Shown: one piece after another, positions 40,343-49,446 of the stretch
How the letters are laid out: each line of letters starts with the position of its first letter
Numbering within the stretch: the first letter of the stretch is position 1
Assembly: GCA_001298545.1 (NCBI GenBank)
Contig: LJCX01000031.1
Coordinates: 310,001 to 374,000 of the forward strand
Source: Actinobacteria bacterium OV320
Lineage (GTDB): Bacteria; Actinomycetota; Actinomycetes; Streptomycetales; Streptomycetaceae
Length of the DNA stretch: 64,000 nucleotides
Direction: 5' to 3'
The notes under the pieces: model-generated
What the model was told of the DNA's origin: nothing
The model's database searches: none
The model's input: the letters and a program-made list of their open reading frames with translations, nothing else
Program-made: the position numbers and the translations under genes

Positions 40343-41374
40343 ATGGCAACTCCCCTGACGGCAAGCAGGGTTCTCGCCGCCCTCAGAGCGGAGGGCGTCA
40401 GCGTCGTCGAGGTCGGCAGCTGGCGCACCCACAACAGGGCGGGCCACGGCGCGTGGGGCCCGGTCGCGGGCGTGGTCGTCCACCACACCGTGACGTCCGG
40501 GACGGCCGCCTCCGTGGCGATCTGCCGCGACGGGTACGCCGGTCTCCCCGGACCGCTGTGCCACGGCGTCATCGACAAGCGGGGCGTCGTGCACCTCGTC
40601 GGCTGGGGCCGCGCCAACCACGCCGGCAGCGGCGACGGCGACGTACTGAGGGCGGTCATCGCCGAGAAGGGGCTGCCCGCGCCGAACGAGAACGACACCG
40701 ACGGCAACGCCCGTTTCTACGGCTTCGAGTGCATCAACCTCGGCGACGGCAAGGACCCGTGGCCGGCGGTCCAGCTGGAAGCCATGGTCCGCGCCTCGGC
40801 CGCGCTGTGCCGGGCGCACGGCTGGTCGGCCGCCTCCGTGATCGGCCACAAGGAGTGGACGAACACGAAGACGGACCCGCGCGGCTTCAGCATGGCCGAC
40901 TTCCGCGCCCGGGTCGCGACCCGGCTGCGCAAGGCCCCCGACACCGACACACCGACCCCCACCCCGACCGACCCGAGCCAGGAGGACACCGTGCCCAACC
41001 CCTCGATGCTGAACGAGTCCAACGTCACCGATGTGGAGCTGCCCTCCGGCGAGTGGGTCGGCCTGGCGTTCGCGGACCCGGTCGTCCACTCCGGGCCGCG
41101 CCTGCACAACACCCTGGTGCACGTCTCACTCGAGGAGAAGGCCCCGGACGACGCGCTCGTCGAGGGCCGCTTCTACCTGACGGACACCTCGGGCAAGCAC
41201 CCGTCCGCGTTCCAGACCGTCACCCGCTACGGCGGCGGTGGCCACCAGTTCGCCCTGTCCGGCACCGTCCCGGCCGGCAAACACCTGCGGTTCCAGCTCC
41301 GCGTGCGGACCGCCGACGCCAGCCCGGTCACGCTCCTCCACCGCACCGCGACCGGCCCCTACTGGGCCGACTGA
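40343..41374 (+). CDS. N-acetylmuramoyl-L-alanine amidase (endolysin-like)
   Basis: A 343-aa amidase_2 / peptidoglycan-recognition protein that cuts the bond between MurNAc and L-Ala. VAGVVVHHTVTSGTAASV holds the first zinc His (H47/H48), and VIGHKEWTNTKTDPRGFSMA holds the others. After a Thr/Pro linker (~200-215) is a beta-rich C-terminal domain, likely for wall binding. There is no signal peptide, as in phage endolysins, although no holin or other phage gene is near. GAAAGGA precedes the ATG. Confidence 0.85.
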   Translation: MATPLTASRVLAALRAEGVSVVEVGSWRTHNRAGHGAWGPVAGVVVHHTVTSGTAASVAICRDGYAGLPGPLCHGVIDKRGVVHLVGWGRANHAGSGDGDVLRAVIAEKGLPAPNENDTDGNARFYGFECINLGDGKDPWPAVQLEAMVRASAALCRAHGWSAASVIGHKEWTNTKTDPRGFSMADFRARVATRLRKAPDTDTPTPTPTDPSQEDTVPNPSMLNESNVTDVELPSGEWVGLAFADPVVHSGPRLHNTLVHVSLEEKAPDDALVEGRFYLTDTSGKHPSAFQTVTRYGGGGHQFALSGTVPAGKHLRFQLRVRTADASPVTLLHRTATGPYWAD

Positions 41375-41453
41375 CCCACCCGCTCCACCTCGGACGCCGA
41401 AGCCGCCACACTCCCACCGACTCCCTGGACCCGTTGCCCCGACCGGTCGGCCG

Positions 41454-41780
41454 CTACGCGCCAGGCGGCCGGTATCGGACGCGTTCGGCCGCGCGCAGGG
41501 CATTCAGCGTTTCGTCGACGGTCAGGAGAACGGTCGTCTCGAACGAGCCGAGCGCGCCGCCTGCGCTGATCGCCAGCGCGACCGCGGCCATGGACACGTT
41601 GTCGGGCGCCTCCCACAGGTTGTAGCCGTCGCGCGTGCCGAACGCGTACCAGAAGCCGTGGAGCTTCCCGCCGACGGACTCGATGTACGACTGAGCGGCC
41701 CGGGCGCGGTCCTCCGGGTGGTCGATCAGCCGCGCCCAGGTCTCCGGCGTGTAGCTGAACCTCGACAGATACAGCGGCAT
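41454..41780 (-). CDS. GYD-domain protein
   Basis: A 108-aa protein matching the GYD family: it begins MPLYLSRFSYTPETWARLID and contains GGKLHGFWYAFGTRDGYNLW, the family's G-Y-D signature. It forms a small ferredoxin-like fold that dimerises; the role is unknown. AAAGGGAG precedes the ATG. It is downstream of the EmrB-like gene's region but transcribed separately on the same strand. Confidence 0.85.
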   Translation of the reverse strand: MPLYLSRFSYTPETWARLIDHPEDRARAAQSYIESVGGKLHGFWYAFGTRDGYNLWEAPDNVSMAAVALAISAGGALGSFETTVLLTVDETLNALRAAERVRYRPPGA

Positions 41781-41885
41781 GGTGTCTCCCTTTCGTTCCG
41801 TCAAGGGATGCCCCCACGACGGGGGAAGCGCGCAATGACGGCGGCCCGTGTCCCCCGAACGGCCGGGCCGACGGCCGTCCCGCGG

Positions 41886-43502
41886 CTACGGCACCGTCGA
41901 ACGGGGCTGGGTCTTCGGGATGCGGGAGGTGAAGAACATCGCGAGGACGGCGGTGAGGGCGAGGATGGCGAGTGCGGCGCGCAGGCCGTCGAGCCTGGCG
42001 GCGGCGTTCGCGTCGAGCACGTCCTCGGTCACCTCCGTGCTCATGCCCGCTTCGTCGAGGGCGGTCCTGAGCTGGGCGTCCGACAGGAAGGGAACGCCGC
42101 TTTCGAGTTCGACGGACGCCTGGCTCCTGACCTCGGCCGGGACCGCCGGATTCTGCTCCACGCTGGTCAGGAACGAGGACGTGAGCGCGGCGATCATGAT
42201 CGACCCGGCGAGTGCCGTGCCGATCGAGGCGCCGAGGTTGGTGGCGGCGTTCTGGACGCCGCCGACCTCCGCGCTCTGTGCTTCAGGCATCGCGGACACG
42301 GTGACCGACCCGAGCTGGGACGCCAGCGCGCCCATGCCGAGCCCGATCAGCAGAAGGGGAATGGTGACGATCTCCGCGCCGGCGTCCGCGTCGAGCGCGG
42401 CCATCAGGGCCACCGCGCCCGCCAGCATCGCGAGGATCCCCAGCCGTACCACCCGCCGGGGCGAGACGTCGGGGAAGAAGCGGGGGATCAGGACCGCGGC
42501 CGCCAGCAGCGTCACGGAGAGCGGCAGGATGTGGGCGCCGGTCTTGAGCGCGGACAGGCCCAGGGCGACCGACAAGTAGAGCGGTACGACGAAGAAGACG
42601 CCCATCTGGACGAGGTACTGGAAGAAGAACATCGTGAGCCCGCCGGTGAGCTGCTTGTTGTGCAGCATGGCCGGGTCGATGAGTGGTTCCCTGTGCCGCT
42701 TCACCAGGCGAGCCTCCCAGCGGAGGAAGAGCCAGATCAGCAGCAGACCTGCCAGCATCAGCCACACGACCAGCGAGACCCCTAGCCAGGAGGGCGCGTC
42801 GGGCTTCGGCTGGAACCAGCCCCATTCGTCCGAGCGGAGCACGCCGTAGACGAAGACCCCGAGCCCCGCGGCGGAGAGCGCCGCGCCGACGAGATCGATG
42901 CGCGGGCGTTCGCCGCTCGGCGCGTCGGCGATGCGGCGGGCGAGCACCAGGATGCCGAGCACGAGCAGGACCTCGCCGGCGAAGACCCATCGCCAGGAGA
43001 AGTACGTCGTCGCGAGACCCCCGATGAGCGGTCCGACCGCGATCGCCACGGCCCCTGCGGCCGCGACGAGTCCGTAGGCGGCGGGACGGCGTTCGACGGC
43101 GAAGTTGCCGGCCACGAGCGCCACGATCGCCGGCAGGATGAGGGCCGCTCCGATGCCTTCGAGGAACGACCAGCCGAGCAGCAGCACGGGCAGGTTCGAC
43201 GCGAGCGCCGTGGTGAGGGAGCCGCAGCCGTAGATGACGCAGCCGATCGTGAAGGCGCGTTTGCGGCCGATCAGCGCGCCGACCTTGCCGCCGGGGATCA
43301 TGAACATCGCCATCACGAGGGTGTAGGCCGTGATGGCGCCTTGGATCCCCGTCACCGTCGTGCCCACGTCTTCGGCCACTGTCGCGATCGAGACGTTCAT
43401 GACCGAGCTGTCGAGCGCCATCAGGAACTGACCGGTCGCGAGTGTCAGCAGGACGATTCGCGCCGTCGCCGGACTCTCAGCAGTGCCTGCCCTGGGTGCC
43501 AT
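41886..43502 (-). CDS. EmrB/QacA-type MFS exporter (DHA2)
   Basis: A 538-aa exporter with 14 membrane helices. The DHA2 signatures are FLMALDSSVMNVSIATVAED in helix 1, PGGKVGALIGRKRAF in loop 2-3, and the SAEVGGVQNAATNLGASIGT segment. It pumps drugs or metabolites using the proton gradient. The start chosen is the first ATG next to helix 1. The gene is divergent from a membrane protein gene, with a 412-bp spacer that contains a duplicated CCGTACGGCCCACCC motif (43815-43845). Confidence 0.9.
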   Translation of the reverse strand: MAPRAGTAESPATARIVLLTLATGQFLMALDSSVMNVSIATVAEDVGTTVTGIQGAITAYTLVMAMFMIPGGKVGALIGRKRAFTIGCVIYGCGSLTTALASNLPVLLLGWSFLEGIGAALILPAIVALVAGNFAVERRPAAYGLVAAAGAVAIAVGPLIGGLATTYFSWRWVFAGEVLLVLGILVLARRIADAPSGERPRIDLVGAALSAAGLGVFVYGVLRSDEWGWFQPKPDAPSWLGVSLVVWLMLAGLLLIWLFLRWEARLVKRHREPLIDPAMLHNKQLTGGLTMFFFQYLVQMGVFFVVPLYLSVALGLSALKTGAHILPLSVTLLAAAVLIPRFFPDVSPRRVVRLGILAMLAGAVALMAALDADAGAEIVTIPLLLIGLGMGALASQLGSVTVSAMPEAQSAEVGGVQNAATNLGASIGTALAGSIMIAALTSSFLTSVEQNPAVPAEVRSQASVELESGVPFLSDAQLRTALDEAGMSTEVTEDVLDANAAARLDGLRAALAILALTAVLAMFFTSRIPKTQPRSTVP

Positions 43503-43914
43503 GGGTGGAATCGTCCCAGTTGCCCCGGAGGACGGCTCCTTGACCCGCCTCGGAGATCGACTGATTGGCGGACGTAAGGCCGGTGTGGCGACAGCGCGCG
43601 GGAGCGGGCCCGGGGCGGGCGGTCGGTCGGTCGGGAGCGGGCCCGGGGCGAGGGATCGGGGTCCGTCGGCTTCGACGGCGGCCATCGGCCACCGGCTCGG
43701 CGTTCCTCGATCAAGGCTGTCACGGAGCGCCCCGACGACGTGGCCGACTGCCGTTCCGTGCCATCGGCGACGCGGCTCGGCGCCACCACCCCAGGGCGGT
43801 GGACCACCTCTCGCCCGTACGGCCCACCCCCGTACGGCCCACCCGGGCGGGCCGTCTCGCCGCAAAACGGCGGAAATGGAGGCAGGTCAATCCCCCAGGA
43901 GTCCTGGAGCACCC

Positions 43915-45261
43915 ATGACCAGCTCGCACGAGCCGTCCAAGCCCGATGAGCCCGATGCCGCCCCGGAAACGGGTGACGCGGCGGGGAGCGGGCCCCGGCA
44001 CGGCTCGGCGGCCGGACGGATCGCACGGAACACCGCCTCGGCGGTGCTCATCGTGCTTACCTGCATCCTGGTACCGGTCGCGCTGCTCACGGTGTGGGTG
44101 CACGACATCGCGCTGGACACCGACCGGTACGTGGAAACGGTCTCCCCGCTGGCCTCGGATCCGGCGATCGAGGACGCGGCGGTCAAGCGCATCACCCATG
44201 CCGCCGATGTACGGGTGGACGGCAGCCGGGCCGCCTCCGACATCGCCGCCTGGCTTCAGTCACAGGGACTGCCCCCGCGGGCCGCGAACGCCGTGAAGGG
44301 ACTGGGCCCGCAGCTCGACTCCGCGGTCGACGCCACGGTCGAGAAGGTGGCAACCCGCTTCGTGCAGAGCGACCGCTTCGAGCGGATCTGGACGAACGCC
44401 AACCGGCGCGCCCACGCCGGGGTCGTGCACGCGCTCACCGGCGAGGGCCGCGGCGCCGTGAACGTGGACGGCGGGACGGTCACCCTCGACGTCGGCGAAG
44501 CCGTCGACCAGGTCAAACAGGCGCTCGTGGACGCCGGTCTGTCCCCGGCCTCCAAGATCCCCGACGTCGACAAGCAGATGGTGCTCCTCCAGTCCGACCA
44601 ACTGGAGAAGATCCGCAAGGGCGCCCACCTGCTGGACGTGATCGGGAACTGGCTTCCCGTGCTCGTCGTGGTGATCGGCGCGTGCGGCGTGCTGCTGGCG
44701 CACCGGCGCCGCCGGGCCCTGGCCCGTACGGCTCTCGGCGCGGCCTTCGCCTGCCTGGTCGTGGCCGTCGTCCTGGTGGTCGTCCGCCGCTACTACCTGG
44801 ACCACCTCCCGCCCCAGGTCCAGTCGGAGGCCGCCGCCGCAGCCGTTTTCGACACCCTGCTGCACTTCCTCAGGGTCAGCCTGCGCACGGCGATCGTGCT
44901 CGGTCTGGTCATCGCGCTCGGCGCCTACCTGATCGGCCCCGGACGGCTTCCGCGCGCCATCCGGGGCACATCCGAGCGCGCCGCCGACTCCGCGGCACAG
45001 TGGGCGTACGGCCACGAGGTCCGCACCGGCCGGGTGGGAACCTGGACCCAGGCCCACCGCCACTGGATCGCCCTGGCCGCCCTGCTGATCGTGGCCCTGG
45101 TCTTCGCGCTCTGGAACCACCCCACGGCCCTCACCATCCTGCTGCTGGTCATCATTCTGCTGGCCGTGCTCGCACTGCTCGCCCTCCTCGCCGCCACCGG
45201 CCGCGCCACCACCGACGCCGAACGGACGGCACCCTCACACCCGAAGGACACCGCGGGGTGA
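43915..45261 (+). CDS. Integral membrane protein with two extracytoplasmic regions
   Basis: A 448-aa protein. There is an acidic N-terminus and a first helix (ASAVLIVLTCILVPVALLTV), then an outer domain of ~200 residues (DIALDTDRYVETVSPLASDP, LDSAVDATVEKVATRFVQSD). After that come a cluster of helices (VLVVVIGACGVLLA, AIVLGLVIALGAYLIG) and a highly hydrophobic C-terminal hairpin. It is a familiar hypothetical class in Streptomyces with no known role. TGGAG precedes the ATG. Confidence 0.75.
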   Translation: MTSSHEPSKPDEPDAAPETGDAAGSGPRHGSAAGRIARNTASAVLIVLTCILVPVALLTVWVHDIALDTDRYVETVSPLASDPAIEDAAVKRITHAADVRVDGSRAASDIAAWLQSQGLPPRAANAVKGLGPQLDSAVDATVEKVATRFVQSDRFERIWTNANRRAHAGVVHALTGEGRGAVNVDGGTVTLDVGEAVDQVKQALVDAGLSPASKIPDVDKQMVLLQSDQLEKIRKGAHLLDVIGNWLPVLVVVIGACGVLLAHRRRRALARTALGAAFACLVVAVVLVVVRRYYLDHLPPQVQSEAAAAAVFDTLLHFLRVSLRTAIVLGLVIALGAYLIGPGRLPRAIRGTSERAADSAAQWAYGHEVRTGRVGTWTQAHRHWIALAALLIVALVFALWNHPTALTILLLVIILLAVLALLALLAATGRATTDAERTAPSHPKDTAG

Positions 45262-45648
45262 ACGGTTCGCCACCGGTATCGGCGAGCCCGATCGGCCGAC
45301 GCAGGGCTCGGGTCGCCCATCACGTCGACGGGCCGGTGGAGCCCGAGTCGGTCGGCCGGCCTCCTACGGCGACCCGGGTGGCGCCGAGGACGGTTCGCGC
45401 GATCACGCCCACCAGAGCCAGGTCGGCCGGTATCCGGACCGACTCCGGTGCCGTTCCACCGGCTCGGCACCTGCGGCGCGCTGCAGCCGCTCACCGATAC
45501 AGACCTGCCTCACGCAACACCCGGATCCGGTCCGAAGAACCCGCGTGGTCCCGGACAGCAGACATCGCTCCGCCGGCACCCGGGCCCTGGGCCCCGGTGC
45601 CGACGAAGCGCCTTCGCCTTCCCTGACGGTCTTCCCTGGCGGTCTTCC
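45262..45648. other. 387-bp spacer without a convincing gene
   Basis: Convergent region between the membrane protein and the small minus-strand gene at 45649. It ends in a duplicated GCGGTCTTCCCT motif (45626-45650). A short minus-strand stretch reading IPADLALVGVIARTVLG may be a gene relic but has no start. Confidence 0.35.
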
Positions 45649-45927
45649 CTAGCGGGGGAGCGACCCGTTGTGAACGTCGGAAGCGGACTGCCACGCCCGC
45701 ACACCCGCTCGGGACGCCTCCTTGGCCTGCTGCCACTTCGCGGCCGCCTGCTGGGTCGGGGGCACGTCCATGTCGCGGATCATGCGCCGACCTGCCGTGA
45801 ACACGGCGAAGGCTCCGATGGCCATGCCGACGCATGCCACCGCGGCACCGGCCGCGGTGAGCACGGCACCGGTCGTGACGAGCCGGGTGTCGATCTCGAT
45901 CGTCCGATGGGACTGGTGGTGGTTCAT
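45649..45927 (-). CDS. Small membrane protein, 92 aa
   Basis: MNHHQSHRTIEIDTRLVTTG opens a protein with one long membrane segment (AVLTAAGAAVACVGMAIGAFAVFTAG) and a cytoplasmic helix (AAAKWQQAKEASRAGVRAW). GGTGGAG precedes the ATG. Family not recognised; it belongs to a common type of small Streptomyces hypothetical membrane proteins. Confidence 0.65.
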   Translation of the reverse strand: MNHHQSHRTIEIDTRLVTTGAVLTAAGAAVACVGMAIGAFAVFTAGRRMIRDMDVPPTQQAAAKWQQAKEASRAGVRAWQSASDVHNGSLPR

Positions 45928-46010
45928 GACTCCACCATCCGACGGGAGACACGACCTCGCATCCCGACCAAGAACCCGGGATGCCAGATGCCAGATGTCG
46001 GATGTGGATG

Positions 46011-46235
46011 TCAGGCCGGCCGAGGCACTATGTTCACCGCCCGGTAGACGTAGCCGTCCTGCTTGAAGCCAGGGGCTTCCCACTGGAGATCCACACGTTG
46101 CCCCGGCGACAGCGTATGGAAGCCCTTCGTCCGGATGCCGGCGTAGTGGCCCCAGCAACCGCCGGGTGTCTCGGGAGAGTCGAGTACTCCCCACCCTTCC
46201 TCGTCGTACCACTCACGGACAGCCGCAGTCACCAT
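46011..46235 (-). CDS. Cold-shock-domain-like small protein
   Basis: A 74-aa protein, VTAAVREWYDEEGWGVLDSP at the start and DGYVYRAVNIVPRPA at the end. The layout resembles a cold-shock (OB) domain: an RNA-contacting aromatic strand (EEGWGVLDSP), then HYAGIRTKGFHTLSPGQRVD. It is divergent from canonical CspA. It may bind single-stranded nucleic acid. Next gene on the same strand is the 92-aa membrane protein. Confidence 0.65.
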   Translation of the reverse strand: MVTAAVREWYDEEGWGVLDSPETPGGCWGHYAGIRTKGFHTLSPGQRVDLQWEAPGFKQDGYVYRAVNIVPRPA

Positions 46236-46466
46236 GCAGCGACTGCACGAGCGCGGGCTGCGCCGACGTATCGGGGATCTCAGCCGGCGAAGCTCGGGTC
46301 CTGTACCGGCAGTAACTTGGCGGGTGGTGCCCGGCGCTGCCGCGCGGTGCTGTTTCCCATGGTCGGAACGGTACGGCGAGCCACTTGATCTGGCTCATGC
46401 AGCCCTGTGTCGGGCCGTCCCGCTCACGCATCGCTCACGCGCTGTCGGCCGCTGACCAGCGCTTGG

Positions 46467-47033
46467 TCAGACCTGCCCGAGGTCGATCTGCACCGGGAAC
46501 GGGGCCACTGCCTTGAGGACGCCGGTGAACACGTCTCCATCCCGGTAGGTCTTCGTCGCGGGGTCGAGAACATAGGTGTACACGAGAGGAACGCCTGTCA
46601 CGGCCTGCTCGATCCTCCAGTAGAAGCCGATGCCTGCCTTGGCGTACTGGTCGACCTTCACGATCCGGTCGGTGGTCTCCGAACCTGGCGACACCACCTC
46701 CGCGACCAGCAGCACGTGCTCGGGGCGGGTGGGGGTGAGGTCGATGGTGTCTGCCTGGTACACGACGACGTCGGGGCGGCGATTGGTGAGCGGGACGTCC
46801 TGAAGCCGGACGTCGAAGTCGGTGTCGGCGTTCCATTCCGGGCCCGCGGCGGCATCCAGGGCGTTCGCCACAATCCGGGCCAGCCGGTTGTGCCGCTTGG
46901 ACGCACTCGGACTCACGACGACCATCCCGTCAACGATCTCGATACCGGCGCACTGCTCCTCGGACCAGGACTCGTACTCCTCCGCCGTGATCTGCTCATG
47001 CATCCACGCCGGGGCAACCATCTCGGCTGCCAT
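46467..47033 (-). CDS. Uma2-family (DUF820) putative endonuclease
   Basis: A 188-aa protein with the PD-(D/E)xK-like layout of the Uma2 family: EIVDGMVVVSPSASKRHNRL, then RRPDVVVYQ and LLVAEVVSPGSETTDR, followed by KVDQYAKAGIGFYWRIEQ. The acidic residues in PDVVV and AEVVSP, with the following Lys, form the presumed nuclease site. Streptomyces has many copies and no function has been proven. The ATG at 47033 has GGGAGGTG at good distance. Confidence 0.9.
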   Translation of the reverse strand: MAAEMVAPAWMHEQITAEEYESWSEEQCAGIEIVDGMVVVSPSASKRHNRLARIVANALDAAAGPEWNADTDFDVRLQDVPLTNRRPDVVVYQADTIDLTPTRPEHVLLVAEVVSPGSETTDRIVKVDQYAKAGIGFYWRIEQAVTGVPLVYTYVLDPATKTYRDGDVFTGVLKAVAPFPVQIDLGQV

Positions 47034-47051
47034 GAAACACCTCCCGGACAC

Positions 47052-47796
47052 TGTGGTGCGGGCCCGATCCCGCTGGATTCAGCGTACTGTCTGCCGTCCG
47101 CCCGGCACGCTGGTCCCGCTCCCGCACCCTCCACTTCGGCCGCCATCCGACCAGCGCGCCCACGGCAAGAGTGAGGAACCGGCACGGTGGCCTCGTCACC
47201 ATGGGAACGGAACAGCCCGGCTGCACCACTGATCCAGTGCGGCAGCCGCCGAGGTACCGCCGGCGAGGATACGGCGCGGCGCGGCGGGGACCTTGTCCCG
47301 TTCGGTACGCGTCTACTGCCCGAGGCGGATCGGTCGATCGCCGGGCCGCCGCTCGGCTTGTACGCACGCCGACGCCGCCTCTGAGAACGCCGCGACCCAG
47401 TCGGAGTCGAAGCGCGTCGGTGGCCATGTGGCCGGCCCGGAGCACGCGCCACGGCGTAGTGCGCTCGGCGGGCTGGGACCCGGTTCAGCGGCCCACTCCG
47501 CCGAGCCGCCGACTCCGCTATCGCTTCGGCCGTACCGACACCGAGAAGCCGGCCTCCAACAGCTCTGCCGCGAATGCCGAGACCTCGTCCGCCGAGTGTG
47601 ACAGGGTCGGAAGGGCTTGGCTTCCGGCAGTGGCGGCGGGTCCGGCTTCGGCTCCGCCGTGGGCTTCCGGCCCCGGGGCTTGATCAGCTCACGCTCGCCG
47701 CTCGGATGCGGTCGGTCCGGGCCTGAACGGTTGCCCGCCCGCACCGCTCACGCAAACGGCCCCGGACAAGGAGCCCGAGGCCGAATAGAGCGCCTC
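47052..47796. other. 745-bp spacer with possible gene relics
   Basis: No intact gene. On the minus strand a stretch near 47560 reads SHSADEVSAFAAELLEAGFS followed by VSVRPKR and a stop, which looks like the end of a decayed gene. No start or upstream coding can be followed. This region is immediately outside the oldest tRNA-Arg fragment. Confidence 0.35.
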
Positions 47797-47816
47797 CCTG
47801 GGGGAGAAACCCCAGG
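47797..47816. terminator. Short hairpin before the oldest tRNA fragment
   Basis: CCTGGGG-GAGAAA-CCCCAGG, a 7-bp stem located 22 bp before the tRNA-Arg 3' fragment. It takes the same position as the long hairpins at the two other copies. Confidence 0.45.
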
Positions 47817-47837
47817 TCAGCGGCATAACATGCTGTG

Positions 47838-47869
47838 CCCCGGCAGGATTCGAACCTGCGACACCCGCT
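47838..47869 (-). repeat. att site A: oldest tRNA-Arg 3' fragment
   Basis: These 32 bp are identical to 49087-49118 and 55673-55704, covering the T arm and part of the anticodon arm of tRNA-Arg(CCU). The match ends at the anticodon stem and no 5' half follows, so it is not a tRNA gene. It marks the far end of an ancient integration. Confidence 0.75.
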
Positions 47870-47980
47870 CTAGTAGAGAGGCTGGAGCATCGTGTTGTTG
47901 ACCTGCGGGTTCCTTGGCCGGGCCAGAGGGCACTCACTCGTCCGTCAACCACCACTGTTAACCGATGCTGCCCCTCGCAT

Positions 47981-47999
47981 GTGGCACGACTGTGGCACG
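47981..47999. repeat. Tandem GTGGCACG motif, 112 bp from att A
   Basis: GTGGCACG-ACT-GTGGCACG, 11-bp period. The same pair occurs at the same distance from att B. Tandem repeats at fixed distance from a core are typical of integrase arm-binding sites. Confidence 0.55.
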
Positions 48000-48092
48000 C
48001 GGCCCTTCGACCCCGTACCCCTCGCCCAGCTCGTTCATCTTGTTGTTCCTGGTGCGGGATCCTGAGCCGAACGAACCGGAGGGAGACGTAGC

Positions 48093-48617
48093 GTGGCTGT
48101 CCCGTGGGGGCTCCTGATATCCACCGTCGGAGGCATCGCCGCCACCGTGGTGGGTGTCATCGCCGGTGGTGTCGTGGGACGGCGGAGTCAGAACCGTCAG
48201 TGGCTCCAGGAGGCACGAACCGCCGCCTACGAGAAGTTCCTCCAAGCCTTCGGCGCCGTGGAAATGGAGCTCCGCGAAGCCTTCGTGGACAGACGCACCC
48301 CCAATGTCGTCTGGGCGCCGTTCAATGCTGCTCTGCAGTCGATGTCCCTGGTGGCAAGTCAGGAGGCCATGGCGGCGGCTGAGCAGATCTGCGACGTCAT
48401 CGAGGAGTTCACGATCCTGTTCCACGGCCGTCAGCCGGCAGATTTTGAGGAACTCCGGCCGATTCACAGCGGCTTGTACGAGGCGCACGTGAAGTTCGTC
48501 AACGCGGCCCGACGCTCGCTCGATCCCTCGCAGGAACATCTCGGCCGGGCACTGGGCGGACCGTCGTCGTGGCACGGTGTCGAGTCCGCTTGGGCGCCCG
48601 GGCGGGCTTCACGATAG
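48093..48617 (+). CDS. Hypothetical protein with N-terminal membrane anchor (island cargo)
   Basis: A 174-aa protein. An N-terminal helix (GLLISTVGGIAATVVGVIAG) is followed by a helical cytoplasmic domain starting RRSQNRQWLQEARTAAYEKF. Comparable small proteins are frequent in Streptomyces integrative elements; the role is unknown. The GTG start has GGAGGGAG upstream. It is the only intact gene between att sites A and B. Confidence 0.7.
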   Translation: MAVPWGLLISTVGGIAATVVGVIAGGVVGRRSQNRQWLQEARTAAYEKFLQAFGAVEMELREAFVDRRTPNVVWAPFNAALQSMSLVASQEAMAAAEQICDVIEEFTILFHGRQPADFEELRPIHSGLYEAHVKFVNAARRSLDPSQEHLGRALGGPSSWHGVESAWAPGRASR

Positions 48618-48882
48618 GTCGTCCGTCCTTAGGTCTGCGCAGCAGACTGTCAGCACTGAGGCCTCAGTTGGGGAAGCTGCGATCGTTTGCAGGCGGTTGG
48701 GCGCTGACCTGAACGAACGGCTGTGATGTAGCTTCTTCGGGTCAAGTTGCCTTCACCGTGGTTCCCCGCTGTTCCCCGCTGGATCTGGTGCGCTTGTGGT
48801 GCGGCCGTGGGGGTACACCATGGCCGCACCCTTCTGGTCCGTGGCTCTAGCCGGATCGGTCAGTGACGGTCTACACCGGCCC

Positions 48883-49006
48883 CTAGGTCACTCGCAGATC
48901 AGCATCACCATGGACGTCTACACGCACGTTGTGGCAGGGCACGCAGCGCGAGGCCATGAGCCACATGGATCGGCTGCTGCGGAAGAGGCGCCCCGGCCGT
49001 CAGTGA
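48883..49006 (+). pseudogene. Tyrosine integrase 3' remnant (frameshifted)
   Basis: LGHSQISITMDVYTHV, the last catalytic block of tyrosine recombinases including the nucleophile Tyr, is followed by a frameshift. Then TQREAMSHMDRLLRK appears in a different frame, ending in TGA at 49004-49006. The same region is intact at 55480-55592. Everything upstream (core-binding domain and other active-site residues) is missing. Confidence 0.85.
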
Positions 49007-49035
49007 CCGTCGCCGTTGATGTCAGATCTGGATGT

Positions 49036-49077
49036 CAGAAGGGGGCACCTCCGAAAATTCGGAGGTGCCCCCTTCTG
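49036..49077. terminator. Long perfect hairpin before att B
   Basis: A 20-bp perfect stem with two unpaired bases. The inner part contains CACCTCCGAA / TTCGGAGGTG and the outer part GGGGG / CCCCC. The inner part is the same as in the hairpin at 55621, while the outer part differs by paired changes. It can stop transcripts from both sides. Confidence 0.75.
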
Positions 49078-49080
49078 AAC

Positions 49081-49132
49081 TGGTGCCCCCGGCAGGATTC
49101 GAACCTGCGACACCCGCTTTAGGAGAGCGGTG
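49081..49132 (-). repeat. att site B: 52-bp perfect copy of the tRNA-Arg 3' part
   Basis: Identical over 52 bp to 55667-55718, the 3' part of tRNA-Arg(CCU) including CCA, T arm, variable loop and anticodon arm. Identity stops abruptly after GCGGTG. It is the left boundary of the island 49.1-55.7 kb. Confidence 0.9.
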
Positions 49133-49446
49133 GGGAGAGTGTCCCGCTGACCTGGGGCTTCGACATCTGGTCAGGTTGCTGGGAACTCGACCGCGAGACA
49201 CCCCCGTTGGCCGTGACTGACCCCTGCATCTGGCACGGCAGTGGCACGAACCTCAGCCGACCACAGTCGCCCACGACAACGGGTGCGCCGGCCGAGCAGG
49301 CGCGCGTATGCCTAGCGAATCATTCCGCTCGCGAGAATGAAACTGTGGATCTCCCGCCTGAACTGGGAACGCTCTACTCTCACGAAGTGGGACACGTGGC
49401 CATGGTCGCGCCAAGCGACCCCAGCCCACGGCCGTTACGCCCCGAT
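49133..49446. other. 314-bp left end of the island
   Basis: Contains the tandem GTGGCACG motif (see 49230) and no supported gene. A 37-codon frame from an ATG at 49337 lacks a ribosome site. Base composition falls towards the ATPase gene. Confidence 0.4.
49230..49248. repeat. Tandem TGGCACG motif, 112 bp from att B
   Basis: CTGGCACG-GCA-GTGGCACG, 11-bp period, exactly as far from the 32-bp core as at att A. Confidence 0.55.

Noticed and set aside
40343..41374. Prophage lysis module
   Set aside because: The amidase resembles endolysins, but there is no holin, tail or capsid gene nearby; such amidases are common as single chromosomal genes.
47838..47940. tRNA gene at att A
   Set aside because: Only the T arm and part of the anticodon arm match; the 5' half and acceptor partner are missing.
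49081..49160. Second tRNA-Arg at att B
   Set aside because: Identity to the real tRNA stops after 52 bp within the region before the D arm, and the following bases do not form a D arm or acceptor stem.
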